The notes beneath the pieces were generated by a model. It made no database searches, was not told the DNA's origin, and worked only from the letters and a program-made list of their open reading frames with translations. A program made the translations under genes and the position numbers. A stretch of DNA of 64,000 nt from positions 124,001-188,000 of the forward strand of contig NQMI01000026.1 of assembly GCA_002270565.1 (NCBI GenBank), written 5' to 3'. The DNA comes from Stenocarpella maydis. Lineage: Eukaryota > Ascomycota > Sordariomycetes > Diaporthales > Diaporthaceae. Positions 20,772 to 31,508 of the stretch are shown here, one piece after another. How positions within the stretch are numbered: the stretch's first letter is position 1; the number at the start of each line of letters is the position of its first letter.

Positions 20772-22696
20772 ATGCCTCTCCCACCGAGCGACCTCTTCCC
20801 ACCTGGGAGACCGGTATTTGCCAAGTTCAACAGCAGGAGGAGCGTCGTGCACAGCACCAAGGGCATGGTCGCGTGCACCCAGCCCCTGGCAGCCAAATGC
20901 GGCATCGACATCCTCAACGCCGGCGGCAACGCAGCTGTAAGTTCCCAGCACACGCACCCATCCCGGGTCTGGAACCCAGGCTGATGAGCGGGCCCCCTGT
21001 CGCCCCTCCGTTCCAGGACGCTGCAGTCGCCGTGGCGGCAGGCCTGAACATGACGGAGCCCTGCTCCACGGGCATCGGCGGCGACATGTTCTGCCTGTTC
21101 TACGACGCCAAGACGAAAAAGGTCAGCGCGCTCAACGGGTCCGGGCGGTCGGGCGCCGACTGTACCCTGGAAAACCTGCGCCATGACCTGCGGCCGGAGC
21201 TCGGTGACGACCCCCGGGCGATCCCGAGCAGCAGCGTGCACGCGGTGACGGTGCCGGGCGCCGCGGCCGGGTGGGTGGACACGGTCGAGACGTTCGGCTC
21301 GGGGCGGCTGAGCGTGGAGCAGATCCTCAAGCCGGCGGTCGTGCTGGGCGAGGAGGGCTTCCCCGTGAGCGAGCTGACGGCGGACTCGTGGGCCGAGGCG
21401 GAGGAGCTGCTCAAGACGGCGAGCCCCAACGGCAGCGAGATGCTCAAGGCGGACCCGGCAGCTCCCGGGGGCTTCAGGGCGCCGAGGGCGGGTGAGATCA
21501 TGAAGAACGTGGCGCTTGCGAGGACGATGCGGACGCTGGCCAGGGAGGGGAAGAAGGGATTCTACACGGGGCGCATCGCGGAGGCCATCATAGAGGTCGT
21601 GAGCAGCAAGAAGAGCCGGCTGCAGCTGGGCGACCTCGAGCACCACCTCGGGCTGGGCAGCGAGCACGTGGAGCCCATATCGGTCAAGTTCAGGGGCCAG
21701 GGCTTGCAGACGGGCAGGAAGCGGGACGCGGACGGGCAGGTCAAGGACACCGGGGCGGACGACGGCGACAAGGGCGTCGAGCTCTGGGAGCACCCGCCCA
21801 ACGGGCAGGGCATCGTGGCGCTCATGGCGCTGGGCATCTTCCAGGAGCTCGAGAAGCAGGGCAAGATCCCCACCTTCACGCCGGCGCAGCACAACTCGGC
21901 CGCGTACCTGCACGCCGTCATCGAGTCGCTGCGCCTCGCCTTCGCCGACGGCAACTGGTGGGTCGCCGACCCCAGCGCCTCCCAGGTCCCCAGCGCCGGG
22001 CTCGTCGACCCGGCGTACCTCGCCCAGCGCGCCCGGCTGTTCGACCCGGACAAGGCCGGCAGCCGCAGCATCGCCCACGGGTCTCCCGCGATGCGGAGCA
22101 GCGACACGGTGTACTTTGCCGTGGCCGACTCCGAGGGCAACGCCATCTCCTTCATCAACTCCAACTACGAGGGGTTCGGGACGGGCATCATCCCCAGGGG
22201 CTGCGGCTTCACGCTGCAGAACCGTGGCTCCAACTTCGACCTCGGCCCGGCGGACCACCCAAACCTCTACGCGCCGCGCAAGCGACCCTACCACACCATC
22301 ATCCCGGGCCTGGTGACCAACATCTCGGACAACTCGCTGCACAGCGTGTTCGGCGTCATGGGCGGCTTCATGCAGCCGCAGGGCCACGTCCAGGTGCTGC
22401 TGGGCCAGATCATCGGCAAGCTGAGCCCGCAGCAGGCGCTGGACGCCCCGCGCGTGTACATCAGCCCCGCCAGCGACGGCAGCAACGTGGAAGTCCGCGC
22501 GGAACAAGGCATGCCGCAGCCGACCATCGACGGGCTGAGGGGCCTGGGCCACGCCGTCACCACTGCGGGCGGGCTTCAGAGGTCCATGTTCGGGAGAGGG
22601 CAGATCATCAGGTGGACGGTCGACCCGATCGAAAAGACCGGGGTTTGGTCCGCCGGCAGCGACCAGCGGGGTGATGGAGCTGCATATCCTGTCTAA
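20772..22696 (+). CDS. gamma-glutamyltransferase-like Ntn hydrolase (peptidase T3)
   Basis: This belongs to the self-processing gamma-glutamyltranspeptidase superfamily that cleaves gamma-glutamyl amides. There are two exons, 20772-20936 and 21017-22696, giving 614 residues. The first in-frame ATG (MPLPPSDLFPPGRP) is used. The family blocks are SVVHSTKGMVAC, AGGNAADAAVAVAA across the intron, the PCSTGIGGDMFCLFY loop, and the processing site in SSDTVYFAVADSEGNAISF, where the Thr before VYF is the predicted nucleophile after autocleavage. Downstream come NSNYEGFGTG and GCGFTLQNRG. The DTxY form with SNYxGFGxG resembles the bacterial YwrD-like branch rather than the classical membrane-bound glutathione enzymes, and no N-terminal membrane anchor is seen, so a cytosolic role with another substrate is possible. 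The GC-rich coding region makes long antisense frames that should be ignored. Confidence 0.88.
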
Positions 22697-22998
22697 GACA
22701 TTGGGGGCGCGCCGCGATATGTCGAGTCAGTCTTGAGGTACGAGTAGTTTGCGGTTGTGTGTATACATTAGGGCTGGATGCTGCAGGTTGACCACTGGTG
22801 GCCACGTGGTTTGTTGCCAGCCTTTCTGGTGGTTTTGTTGCAATGCGCTGCGTTAGCAGTAATGTCCAACAAGGCTCTCTCATCTGAGACCTCGGTAATC
22901 TGTACAAGAGCGCACGGCATACACCAACAAGTCTTTTTTCAACCCCCATCTATGCAATAAACGGCCTTGCGCCCGCGTGACGGTATTCTCCACGCACA
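22697..22998. other. intergenic, convergent
   Basis: A 302-bp 3'-to-3' gap between the gamma-glutamyltransferase-like gene and GRX5. Nothing else was seen. Confidence 0.6.
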
Positions 22999-23661
22999 CT
23001 AGTCCTTCTTCTCCTCGCCCCCGGTGGCCTCGGCGTCTGCCAGGACTGTCTTCCCCTCGAGCAACTTGGCAAGCTCGCCGTTCTGGTGCATCGAGACCAG
23101 GATGTCGCAGCCGCCGACGAACTCCTTGTCAACGTAAAGCTGGGGGATCGTGGGCCAGTCCGAGTACTCCTTGATACCTGTCACCCAAATCAAATTAGCC
23201 CGCCGCCCCTGCCCTGCCGGCTTGACCAACGAGACTATGGCCTCACGAGGGGCGTCTACCCACCTGCGCGCAGCTCAGGATCCTCCAGAACGTTGAAGGC
23301 GGCGAACTTGTTGGGGTCGACACCCTGCAGGCCCAGGATCTGGATGCTGGCCCTCGAGAAGCCGCACTGCGGGGTCTCCGGCGTGCCCTTCATGAACAGC
23401 ACCACCGGTGCGGAGGCAACGGCCTTGTCGATCGCTTGCCTTGTGGCGTCGGAGAGGAGGCGCTGTTGTGCGAGCGACAGCATGGGCGATCGCACGAAGG
23501 CCTGGGCGGCCGGTCTCGAGGCCCGCGACGCCAGAGGCGACCCCGCTGGGCGGATGGCTTGCCGAAGCAGCTGCTGCGAATAAAGGTTACCACTTGGTTG
23601 ACTCCGCGGCGCGAGATGGAGAATCAGGACTCACTGGTGATAGTATCGGCCGCATGAACAT
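22999..23661 (-). CDS. GRX5: mitochondrial monothiol glutaredoxin
   Basis: This carries [2Fe-2S] clusters from the ISCU scaffold to acceptor proteins in the matrix. There are three exons, 23635-23661 (27 nt), 23264-23573 and 22999-23177, giving 171 residues. The tiny first exon (MFMRPILSP) joins a basic presequence ending near [12 protein letters not shown]. The monothiol signature CGFS is present in [14 protein letters not shown], followed by WPTIPQLYV (the cis-Pro glutathione loop) and GGCDI, all standard for class II glutaredoxins. A Glu/Lys-rich tail closes the protein. The Cys of GGCD is a common partner residue in this class. The placement of exon 1 is the least certain point. Confidence 0.92.
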
Positions 23662-24497
23662 GTTTGGGCGTCTTGATGTGAAGCAGACGAACAGGGTTGT
23701 TGAAGGAGGCAAAGTGGCCGAGTGCTACTTAGCTATACTCTGGTGGTTCTATGTCTCGCCAAGCTTCTGATGGCGTCAGTTGCTGGTCGGTGGGGCCCGC
23801 CCGCGCACAAGGCTCGACCAATGCCGAGACGCGATAAAGTAACAGCAGAGGTACGTAGGTACCTGCTTGTAATTATTGCTGCTTGCAAAGTAACCACGAC
23901 AATCTCGGCTCATCTCATCATCATCACCACCACCTGCAGTTAGTTTATCGGAGGGTGCAGCATTTATCATGGCTGCTCACAATGCGTTTTCAGATCTGGG
24001 TAGTCAACGGGCTGAATCCCACAAGTCATATCATCAGGGACACTTAACATGACGGCGTGTAGATTGACGCCTTCCTCGAGACCTGCCACTCAAATCAGCA
24101 GTCCCCCCCATAGCCAACCGACTTCGGCACCGTCTCGCTTTGTTTTGTAAGCCGCTTGATTTCTCATCTACGTACGATACCCACGCCGAAACACCACAAC
24201 CCCGTCGTACAGCTTCCAAAATTCGACTGGAAAACTTGCATGGGACCCAATCAGATTGGTTTGCAGAAAAAGACATCAAGTGCGTCTTTTCTTGGCTACA
24301 TCCGCTGCCCATTTACTGACATGTCAGGGTAGGCACCCCCTCAGGTTGTGGGACGAGATTGTTCGGCCGGACCTACACACGAGACCCCAGGAGTTGCATA
24401 TAAGCGCATTTGATTCCGGCAGAGCAAGAGTCTCAGTGACCAGCCTGGCATATCTCTCAAGACCGTAGGGCCGCCTCAACCACCCGGCATCCCAGCC
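23662..24497. other. intergenic, divergent between GRX5 and PPCDC
   Basis: About 840 bp holding both upstream regions. It has short frames only, and no repeat or RNA gene was recognised. Confidence 0.5.
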
Positions 24498-25413
24498 ATG
24501 GCAGACAACACGCCGGCAACCACCAGCCCCACGCCGACAAACGCCCTGGCCGAGCTCACAGCCGCACGCAATGACGGCAAGGCGCACCTCCTCCTCGCGG
24601 CCTCGGGCTCCGTGGCAACGATCAAGATCCCCAACATCATAGCCGCGCTGACCAGGGCCCACCCGCCGTCTGCCCTCTCCATCCGGCTGGTCCTCACCTC
24701 GTCCGCCTCCAACTTCCTCGCCGGCCAGTCGCCCGAGCAGCCCGACCTGCGCTCCGTGCTGGCCGGCACCCCGGGCCTGGACGGCATCTACCACGACGAG
24801 GACGAGTGGGGGCGGGGCCCCGCCGTCGGGCCCGAGGAGGGCGTCTGGCGCCGCGGCGGGGCCATCCTGCACATCGAGCTGCGCCGCTGGGCCGACCTCA
24901 TGGCCGTCGTGCCCCTGAGCGCCAACACCCTGGCCAAGGTCGTCGCCGGCATCTGTGACAACCTCCTGACGAGCGTCGTGCGCGCGTGGGACGCCGACGG
25001 GCGCGTCGACGGCAGGAGGAAGAGGATATTGGTCGCCCCGGCCATGAACGTGAGTGATTCGCCGAATTTCCTCACTCCACCTTTGGAATACCCGCCGGCG
25101 CTTGCGGGGTGTTTTACCTCGCCAGCGTCGGGGTGATGATGCTACAGGCCAGAAGGGGCCCACACTCTGACTGACCACGTCGAAACAGACGGCCATGTGG
25201 CTCCACCCCATCACGGCAAAGCAAATCCACGTCCTGTCCGAGGACTGGGGCGTCGTGGAGGCCGCAGACGGGACGATAAAGTCGGGCTGGTTCGAGGTCC
25301 TTCGCCCGCAGGAGAAGAGCCTTGCCTGCGGCGACGTCGGCGACGGTGCCATGAAGGAGTGGACCGAGATCGCGAGGATAATAGAAGCGAGACTGGGCTT
25401 GGGGTCAGGTTGA
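24498..25413 (+). CDS. phosphopantothenoylcysteine decarboxylase (HAL3/SIS2-type flavoprotein)
   Basis: This is an FMN enzyme that decarboxylates 4'-phosphopantothenoylcysteine in coenzyme A synthesis. In yeasts its relatives Hal3/Vhs3 also inhibit the PP1-like phosphatase Ppz1. Exons 24498-25049 and 25189-25413 give 258 residues. The HFCD fold motifs are in order: LLAASGSVATIK (FMN loop), the active-site His in ILHIELRRWADL, the substrate-binding PLSANTLAK, PAMNTAMW across the intron, and the catalytic Cys in the flexible loop SLACGDVGDGAM. All residues needed for decarboxylation are present. It lacks the long acidic tail of budding-yeast Hal3, so a plain decarboxylase role is the simplest reading. 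Confidence 0.93.
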
Positions 25414-26127
25414 TAGCAATGACAGCACGCAGGGTTGGTTACCTTGGAGTGCGCGCGACTGTCAGTTTTTCCCGTTTCACCGAGATGTGAAGCAAACACA
25501 GAGACGGACGGCTTTTGAAATGAGAGCGTCACTCACTCAACGGGATGGAAAGCATTCACCAGCACGATGGAAGCCTTGAATGGAAGATAAAGTCATTCAT
25601 CCATTTGGGTTCTGCAGCGTGGTATTACATTACTAAAACTGTCCTTGGTGGCAGAGGATGACTGCAGATGTCTCTCCTCGCCAAATGCACCCCTTTCTCA
25701 TTCATGCGTGCCTTTTCCTTTTGCCACACCAGCCGGCTCATGCAACCCAAACGCCACAGCCAACCAAGGAAAGCGCCAGGACGGTCGAATTGTGACCCGT
25801 TCCCTGTTCTGTAGGCGCTGCTGCTCGAATTTGGGGTGAAAACATAATTCGTCGCCAAGACAGGCAGACGTCTACTATCAGTCAAGCCTTGTCCTCAACC
25901 GAAGAGAACTCGTCCAAATGACGTTGCAAATAATAAGTGGCACTGTCGTGCTGAAGAACGGAATAGATAAGTCATCCATGCTTCTTGCTCCCTGGCTTCG
26001 AGTTTTAGGATCGTGAACCCGTCCGGATCGACTGCTGTTCAGCAGCGAGTCGATCGCCAAAGAGCTTCCCAAGCTCTCTCCCGGGCATTCCGTCGTGCAA
26101 AGGGATGCCTATCACGGTGGGCTGCAC
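25414..26127. other. intergenic, convergent
   Basis: About 700 bp 3'-to-3' gap between PPCDC and the PNUTS-like gene. No feature was recognised. Confidence 0.5.
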
Positions 26128-29100
26128 CTAGTCGTGTCTGAATGTACAAGAATCACCCTTGCTGCACATTCCCTTGGCCCAGAACGTACAAGGCTTGGTG
26201 CCGATCTTGTTGGGATTTATGCCACGGGGCACATTGTTGGCATGCTTTCCCCCGCGACCCTTATCCCGGCGTGCTGGATGGTCCGCGTCTCGGTCTCTGT
26301 CGTAGTCACGGTCGTCGTCGGCTAGTTGGCCGCTGTTCGTTATATGTTGCGCCCGTTGCGACTGGTCTGGCGCCTGACCTGCAGCTAGAGACATGATGTA
26401 GGCCATATAGTCGGGGTCGGCAGCGTTGGGCGCAGCATGCTGTGCTTGCGGCTGAGCGGCGGGTGCGCCGCTGAGGCTTGCAAGCAAGGCTTGGAGGCCA
26501 GAGTCTCCGGCGGCCTGAGCTGGCTGTGGCTGATTCTGAGCGGGTGCGGCACTCAGCGCTGCTAGGACAGCTTGTAGCTGAGCATTAGGTTCACCGGCAG
26601 CCTGTACTGGGGCGCCCTGCTGCTGGACAGGCTGTGCGACCTGTTGATAAGGGTCATAGGCTTGATTATACGGCGTCTGCGAAGCGGACTGAGCCTGATG
26701 GGCCTGGTACTGCTGGAGCTGCGCATAGTAAGCTGCCCAGGCTGCTGCTTGTTGGTCGGTTGTGTTTTGAGCGGCGTTTTGTGTAGCCGCAGGCACCAGG
26801 TGCTGTTGCTGTTGTACAACCGCAGGCTGTGCTACCTGCTGTTGTTGGGCTCGCTGCTCCACCCGTTGTCTCTCCTTGTTGTACCCATACCACCACTCTG
26901 CGACCTTCGCAGCGTCATGCCTCATCCACTCAGGAGGTTCGGTGGGTGGCACAGGTTTGCCTTTGAGCATCTCTGCCACGCCCTCAACCAGGTCGGCTGC
27001 TTGCTGAAGCCCAGGATCCGCGTAGTCGTAGCGGCGGCGCGTCTTGGGGTTCGCTGGATCATAGGGATTCGGGACCCTCCACTTCTTGACTTGTTCGGAT
27101 GTGAGAAGCGCAAAGACCTGGTCCTCTCTCGACATGTTTTGATGAAAGGCCGACGCGGCCGGATCATAACCGCCCGAGGTGTTGGCGTGTATGTTGGGTT
27201 GATCTGTGGCGCCAGTCATTGGAACCTGTCCTTTCTGCGCCCTACGCAACGCGTTCAATCGTGCCCAGGAAAGGCCACGTGAATTTGCTTCGTTCCAACG
27301 GAGGTGGATCTCAGCAAGCTGTGATTCGTCCTGTGGTAAGGACGCGACAGTGCCTGACTGCATGTCTGTGTCCTCGTGTCGCTGCAAGTGCGGGGACTTG
27401 GGCGTGGAAGGGATGTCTGATGGATCAGTGTAGACGACCATTAATTCCTTGCTTTCGCGCTCCGCGATGGCTTTTTGCTGGTCGGTTTCGAAATCCGCCA
27501 GACCTCCACGAGTGACGAATTGCTTGGCTCTCTTGTCGTGGGGGATTGAAGAGAAGTCAATGCCTGAAGGCTCGAACCACGGTCGGTAGGGTAGCTCGTC
27601 TTCTTCATCCTCGTCTTCGAGTTGGGTGTCGCCCTGCAATCCCTGCTTGAGAACCATACCTTCAGACCTGTCATCACGCGCGTCGCGTATCATATTGCTA
27701 GCTCTGCCCTCGTCCTCAAGGCTCTCCCTATGGAAGACTCTGACCTCCGTCAGTGCATCGTCTTCTTTCCATGAGACCCGTAGATGCCGTCTCTTCTCCT
27801 TCCGTAAGCGCCGCTCTCTCTCTTCTGGAGTCTCATCCTTCTTGACCTTGGACTCCTTTTCCGGTGTCGTGCGCCCGGCCGCCTTCGGTTTTGAGATTTC
27901 ATCCAAAAGGGAACCAATTCCACCGAACTTGGAAACAACAGGAGCATCCTCCTTGGCCGGCTCTGTCTTCCTTGCCTTCACGACTTCTGGTCTTAGTGGT
28001 GCGCCTTCCTTCTTGACCTCAGTCTTTGTCAAACCGCCGTCAGGCTTCGCCAATGGGGTTTTCGATGCAGACTTTGATATGAGTTTTGCCTTGGCGCCTA
28101 GCATACCACTGCCAGTGAACAGCTTGGGCTGGGTAGTCGTGGCATTGGTAGCAGGGACCGCCACCTTGAACGGTGCCGACTTGTGGCTGGCAATATTTGC
28201 TTGTGGGGAGGGCTCAGCAGCAACCCTCTTCGCGGACTTGGTGTCGCTCTCCTCATCACGAGGCCGCTTCGCAGATGACACAGTCGGCAGCGCTTTGGCA
28301 GACGTTGTGCTGGCGACCTTCTTTTTGAGGGCATCGGCAGCAGCCCCGCTGGATGCTGGCACGGTCTTGGGTGGTCCGTTAGGGGGATCTGGAGTAGATG
28401 TACCCTCTACAACGTCCAGCTGGCCATCCTTCAGGACCTCCTCCTTGGTCTTCAAGTTCTCCTTGATTTTCTTCACCAGTTCCTTCACATCTGCGTCACC
28501 CTTGGACTCAAACTTTTTGCTGATCTTGGCAAACTGGAGGTTTGTCATGAGGAACTCCTTTTCAATGGTCGTCACCTCAGACATCAGCCGCAACACAGCC
28601 TTGGCAGCTTTGCCATTGTGTTCAGCGGAATTGTTGGCGTGGATCAAACATGTCACGAAGTCACTGATGAGCTTCTGATTTCCGCCCAGATTTGCCAGAA
28701 CCTGGTGATCGCCCCACTTGTTCGCTCCCTCCACGGCCCGATAAATAATCTCCAACCTGCGCGCAACCTTCTCCTTCAAGGCAGCAGCATCCCCGTCTTT
28801 CGCCGACTTGAACTTTTGCTTTGTCGTCTGAAACTCGCCCGTGAGCCCACGGATCAGCTTACCATATGCAGCCACCGCAGCTCCAATTTCAGTCCCCGAA
28901 GGATTTGCCTTCGTCAGATAGACCACACCAATCGAATCCCATTCAGCGGCATCAGCTTCGTCTGTCGGCCGGGTCTTGCTTCTTTTGGGTCCTGGCTTGA
29001 GAGACGCTTTCTCCTTGGCAGCTGCAACCTCACTCATCTTCTCTGCATAGTGAAGAGGCACGGCTCCACCAAAATGCTGCTTTAGACGCTGCTCCTGGTC

Positions 29101-30747
29101 GCTCTGCCCAGCGCTGTCATCTTTGTCCACAGCCTTGGACCATTCTTGCAAGATTGAAGATGCAAGAGGTCGGAGAAGGTTGCTATGTGCTGGGAAACGG
29201 TAATCAAGCGGTCCACCAGAGATCTCGTCTGGGTCTTTGAGATCGCCGACTGGTGTCTCTTGATCTGAATCATCTTCAAATTGCGCTGGCGGAGCATGCG
29301 AGAACCCAACGTATCTCGACCTAAAATTCGGTATCGTCATGTCATCCGGCCGTATTACACGGGGCGGTGCAAGTCCGGCCACAGTGGTTTGTTGGAAGGA
29401 AGCCGGGGGTTGAGCTGGCACGTTGACACTCGGGTGAACTACTGGCTGGGCATTTGGTTGCGCGTTCGGCTGAGGGCTCTGCTGGACAGGCTGAACATAC
29501 TGCTGCATAGCGTGCTGGACCTTTGGCTTGATGTTTTGTATTGCGGCAGTGTTGTCCATGGACAGTGGGCTAGCAGTTGAACGCGGCACAGCCACGGTTT
29601 GAGAGGGCATTACCTGTTGTAGACTAGCCTGCTGGGGCGTGAAACGACCCTGTGCCGTGAGCTGATTCGAGAGTGTTGACTGCGACTTGGAACCATTCAT
29701 CTGCTGGGGAGCCGAGAACGGCACCGCTGGACTGCCACGACCATTTGGAACTCCGAACTGGCCCTGCTGCATGGGAACTTGGGATATCTGGTGGCCGCTG
29801 AATGGAGACTGCCGAAGCTGCGGATTGGTGCCAAGCGACTGAGGCGTGCCTACTCTAGGTGCCTGCTGTTGAAACCCTATCGCCTGAGGCTGACCTGGCT
29901 GCGCGTTTCCATTCTGCAGCGGGTTCACTTGCTGGTGTTGTATTATTACAGGCTGCTGCTGCTGCTGCTGGTGTTGTTGTGGTTGTTGGTGGTGTTGTTG
30001 TTGCTGGTGGTGTTGCTGCTGCTGCTGCTGCTGAAGGTGCTGCTGCTGATGGTGCTGATGTTGCTGGCTCATTCCGGGCTGTTGGTACTCCATCGCATGT
30101 CTCTGGCTCATCTGTTGAACCGCCGGTTGCGGCTGGTGTTGCTGTGGGCTCCTGGAGTCGGGCGAGACTTGCTGGCCTGGTGAATAATTATGACCACCGG
30201 GAGGCTCTGCAAGATACTGATGCTGCTGAGCCGCTGTCGTGGGGATTTCGTGGGCGAATGCGCCGGGCAAGCCAGTTCCATGAGAGCCATGGTGCAGGCC
30301 ACCACCATACGATACATTGGGCAAGGGATTGGGCTCAAAGCCAAAGTCATAATCCACCCATGGCAACTCTTGCTGGTCATCCAGTGATATCTGGGCCGGG
30401 TGTGAGTACGTCGGAGGCTGTTGATGGCTTGTCATGTGAGGATTCGTCCCGGTGAAGCCTTGGACTTGATACGCTTGACCTTGATTCTGGGTTTGAGGTT
30501 GATGTGGGTGTTGGTGTTGAGAGTGGTGCTGGGGCTGGTATGATGGGTACCCATTCTCGGGCATGAAGTGACCTTCTTGCGGCTGCCATTGCTGGTGAGA
30601 ATGAGCAACGGAATACGGGTCGTCGTCCAGGCCACCGGCAGCAGGAGCGCCGAAGGTCGAGTTCACGAAGGGCACTTGGCCCGACTCAGGCCCATGCTGA
30701 TTGAATTGGGAGTAACCCCATGGCTGATGGCTATCACCACTGGCCAT
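26128..30747 (-). CDS. PNUTS-like PP1-binding CCCH zinc-finger protein (Ref2/Ppn1-type)
   Basis: This is a single frame of 1539 residues. The first 480 residues are Gln/Pro/His-rich, with a poly-Q/H tract around residues 225-275. A helical segment around residues 670-770 (LISDFVTCLIHANN...KAVLRLMSEVTTIEKEFL) looks like a TFIIS N-terminal/LW domain. A basic, Pro/Ala/Ser-rich linker follows. Near residue 990 comes KRRHLRVSWKEDDALTEV, matching the RVxF-type PP1 docking motif (RVSW) with the acidic follow-on seen in metazoan PNUTS. A second low-complexity Ala/Gln region precedes a C-terminal CCCH finger (KPCTFWAKGMC...DSCTFRHD). TFIIS-like domain, RVxW and CCCH in that order is the architecture of PNUTS. 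I infer a PP1 regulatory subunit in transcription termination, nuclear. Fungal databases may only say 'CCCH zinc finger protein'. Confidence 0.72.
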   Translation of the reverse strand: MASGDSHQPWGYSQFNQHGPESGQVPFVNSTFGAPAAGGLDDDPYSVAHSHQQWQPQEGHFMPENGYPSYQPQHHSQHQHPHQPQTQNQGQAYQVQGFTGTNPHMTSHQQPPTYSHPAQISLDDQQELPWVDYDFGFEPNPLPNVSYGGGLHHGSHGTGLPGAFAHEIPTTAAQQHQYLAEPPGGHNYSPGQQVSPDSRSPQQHQPQPAVQQMSQRHAMEYQQPGMSQQHQHHQQQHLQQQQQQQHHQQQQHHQQPQQHQQQQQQPVIIQHQQVNPLQNGNAQPGQPQAIGFQQQAPRVGTPQSLGTNPQLRQSPFSGHQISQVPMQQGQFGVPNGRGSPAVPFSAPQQMNGSKSQSTLSNQLTAQGRFTPQQASLQQVMPSQTVAVPRSTASPLSMDNTAAIQNIKPKVQHAMQQYVQPVQQSPQPNAQPNAQPVVHPSVNVPAQPPASFQQTTVAGLAPPRVIRPDDMTIPNFRSRYVGFSHAPPAQFEDDSDQETPVGDLKDPDEISGGPLDYRFPAHSNLLRPLASSILQEWSKAVDKDDSAGQSDQEQRLKQHFGGAVPLHYAEKMSEVAAAKEKASLKPGPKRSKTRPTDEADAAEWDSIGVVYLTKANPSGTEIGAAVAAYGKLIRGLTGEFQTTKQKFKSAKDGDAAALKEKVARRLEIIYRAVEGANKWGDHQVLANLGGNQKLISDFVTCLIHANNSAEHNGKAAKAVLRLMSEVTTIEKEFLMTNLQFAKISKKFESKGDADVKELVKKIKENLKTKEEVLKDGQLDVVEGTSTPDPPNGPPKTVPASSGAAADALKKKVASTTSAKALPTVSSAKRPRDEESDTKSAKRVAAEPSPQANIASHKSAPFKVAVPATNATTTQPKLFTGSGMLGAKAKLISKSASKTPLAKPDGGLTKTEVKKEGAPLRPEVVKARKTEPAKEDAPVVSKFGGIGSLLDEISKPKAAGRTTPEKESKVKKDETPEERERRLRKEKRRHLRVSWKEDDALTEVRVFHRESLEDEGRASNMIRDARDDRSEGMVLKQGLQGDTQLEDEDEEDELPYRPWFEPSGIDFSSIPHDKRAKQFVTRGGLADFETDQQKAIAERESKELMVVYTDPSDIPSTPKSPHLQRHEDTDMQSGTVASLPQDESQLAEIHLRWNEANSRGLSWARLNALRRAQKGQVPMTGATDQPNIHANTSGGYDPAASAFHQNMSREDQVFALLTSEQVKKWRVPNPYDPANPKTRRRYDYADPGLQQAADLVEGVAEMLKGKPVPPTEPPEWMRHDAAKVAEWWYGYNKERQRVEQRAQQQQVAQPAVVQQQQHLVPAATQNAAQNTTDQQAAAWAAYYAQLQQYQAHQAQSASQTPYNQAYDPYQQVAQPVQQQGAPVQAAGEPNAQLQAVLAALSAAPAQNQPQPAQAAGDSGLQALLASLSGAPAAQPQAQHAAPNAADPDYMAYIMSLAAGQAPDQSQRAQHITNSGQLADDDRDYDRDRDADHPARRDKGRGGKHANNVPRGINPNKIGTKPCTFWAKGMCSKGDSCTFRHD

Positions 30748-31475
30748 GGTACATCCCCCTGCCCACCTGCCGGCAATTATGGGCCTTAATATTCACTCTG
30801 TACTCTGCTGCGATTTCCCGGACAATCAGAGGCTTGTCACGGGCGACGCCGTGGATTATAGCGGAGTTGGGTATAAGAAGGAGGCCTGCTGAAGGAATGC
30901 GGACGCAATGCAGCAAACGGGGAAATGCGTGTTCCGGGGGAGCGTAGCGTGTTTTTGGCTGGGCACCTTTCGCCTTGGGTGAAACGGCCCAAGGTTGTCG
31001 AGGGACAAGGATTTAAGATGGCCCTAGCCCAAGATTGGCAAGGTGCGTAGACAAAGCAGGGCCTAAGACGAATTGAGAGTTAGCGCCAGGGAGCACACCG
31101 AGTTGACAAAGACCATGTGTGTGTGCATTTGACGATCCGAAAGTGCTGGGGAAAAAATAACACGAGAAGCCTGACGAGGCAGGGGGGCCGGGCAGGACTG
31201 ATACGCCCGTGGTATCTGGGAGCCACCACTTGGGGCACGCAGAGCAATCATCAGGGTTGCATCCCGGACAGAGGCACGGCAGACAGGTTTGACAGGCAGT
31301 CAATCGACGGGGGGTTTTGCAGCACCTGGTCGGAGCTTAAGCCTGGGCTTGGACGAGGCGAGGTGGATTAGGTTTTGATCTGTTCTGTCCTGTCCTGTTT
31401 TATGAAGCCCTCACAGCCTAATCTGGGCCGGATCGAGATTGACAGTGATGCAGCCAGAGAGGTGTGTGTGAGAGT

Positions 31476-31508
31476 TTGTGTGTGTGTGTGTGTGTGTGCG
31501 TGTGTGTG
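31476..31508. repeat. (GT)n microsatellite
   Basis: A TG/GT dinucleotide run with one GC interruption, in the intergenic region. Confidence 0.9.

Noticed and set aside
20513..22552. Long minus-strand open frame
   Set aside because: It is antisense to the GC-rich gamma-glutamyltransferase-like gene, and its Arg/Val/Leu/Asp/Gly-rich composition is that of a shadow frame.
24324..25532. Minus-strand open frame of 402 codons
   Set aside because: It is antisense to the PPCDC gene, where both exons and the catalytic motifs are clear on the plus strand.
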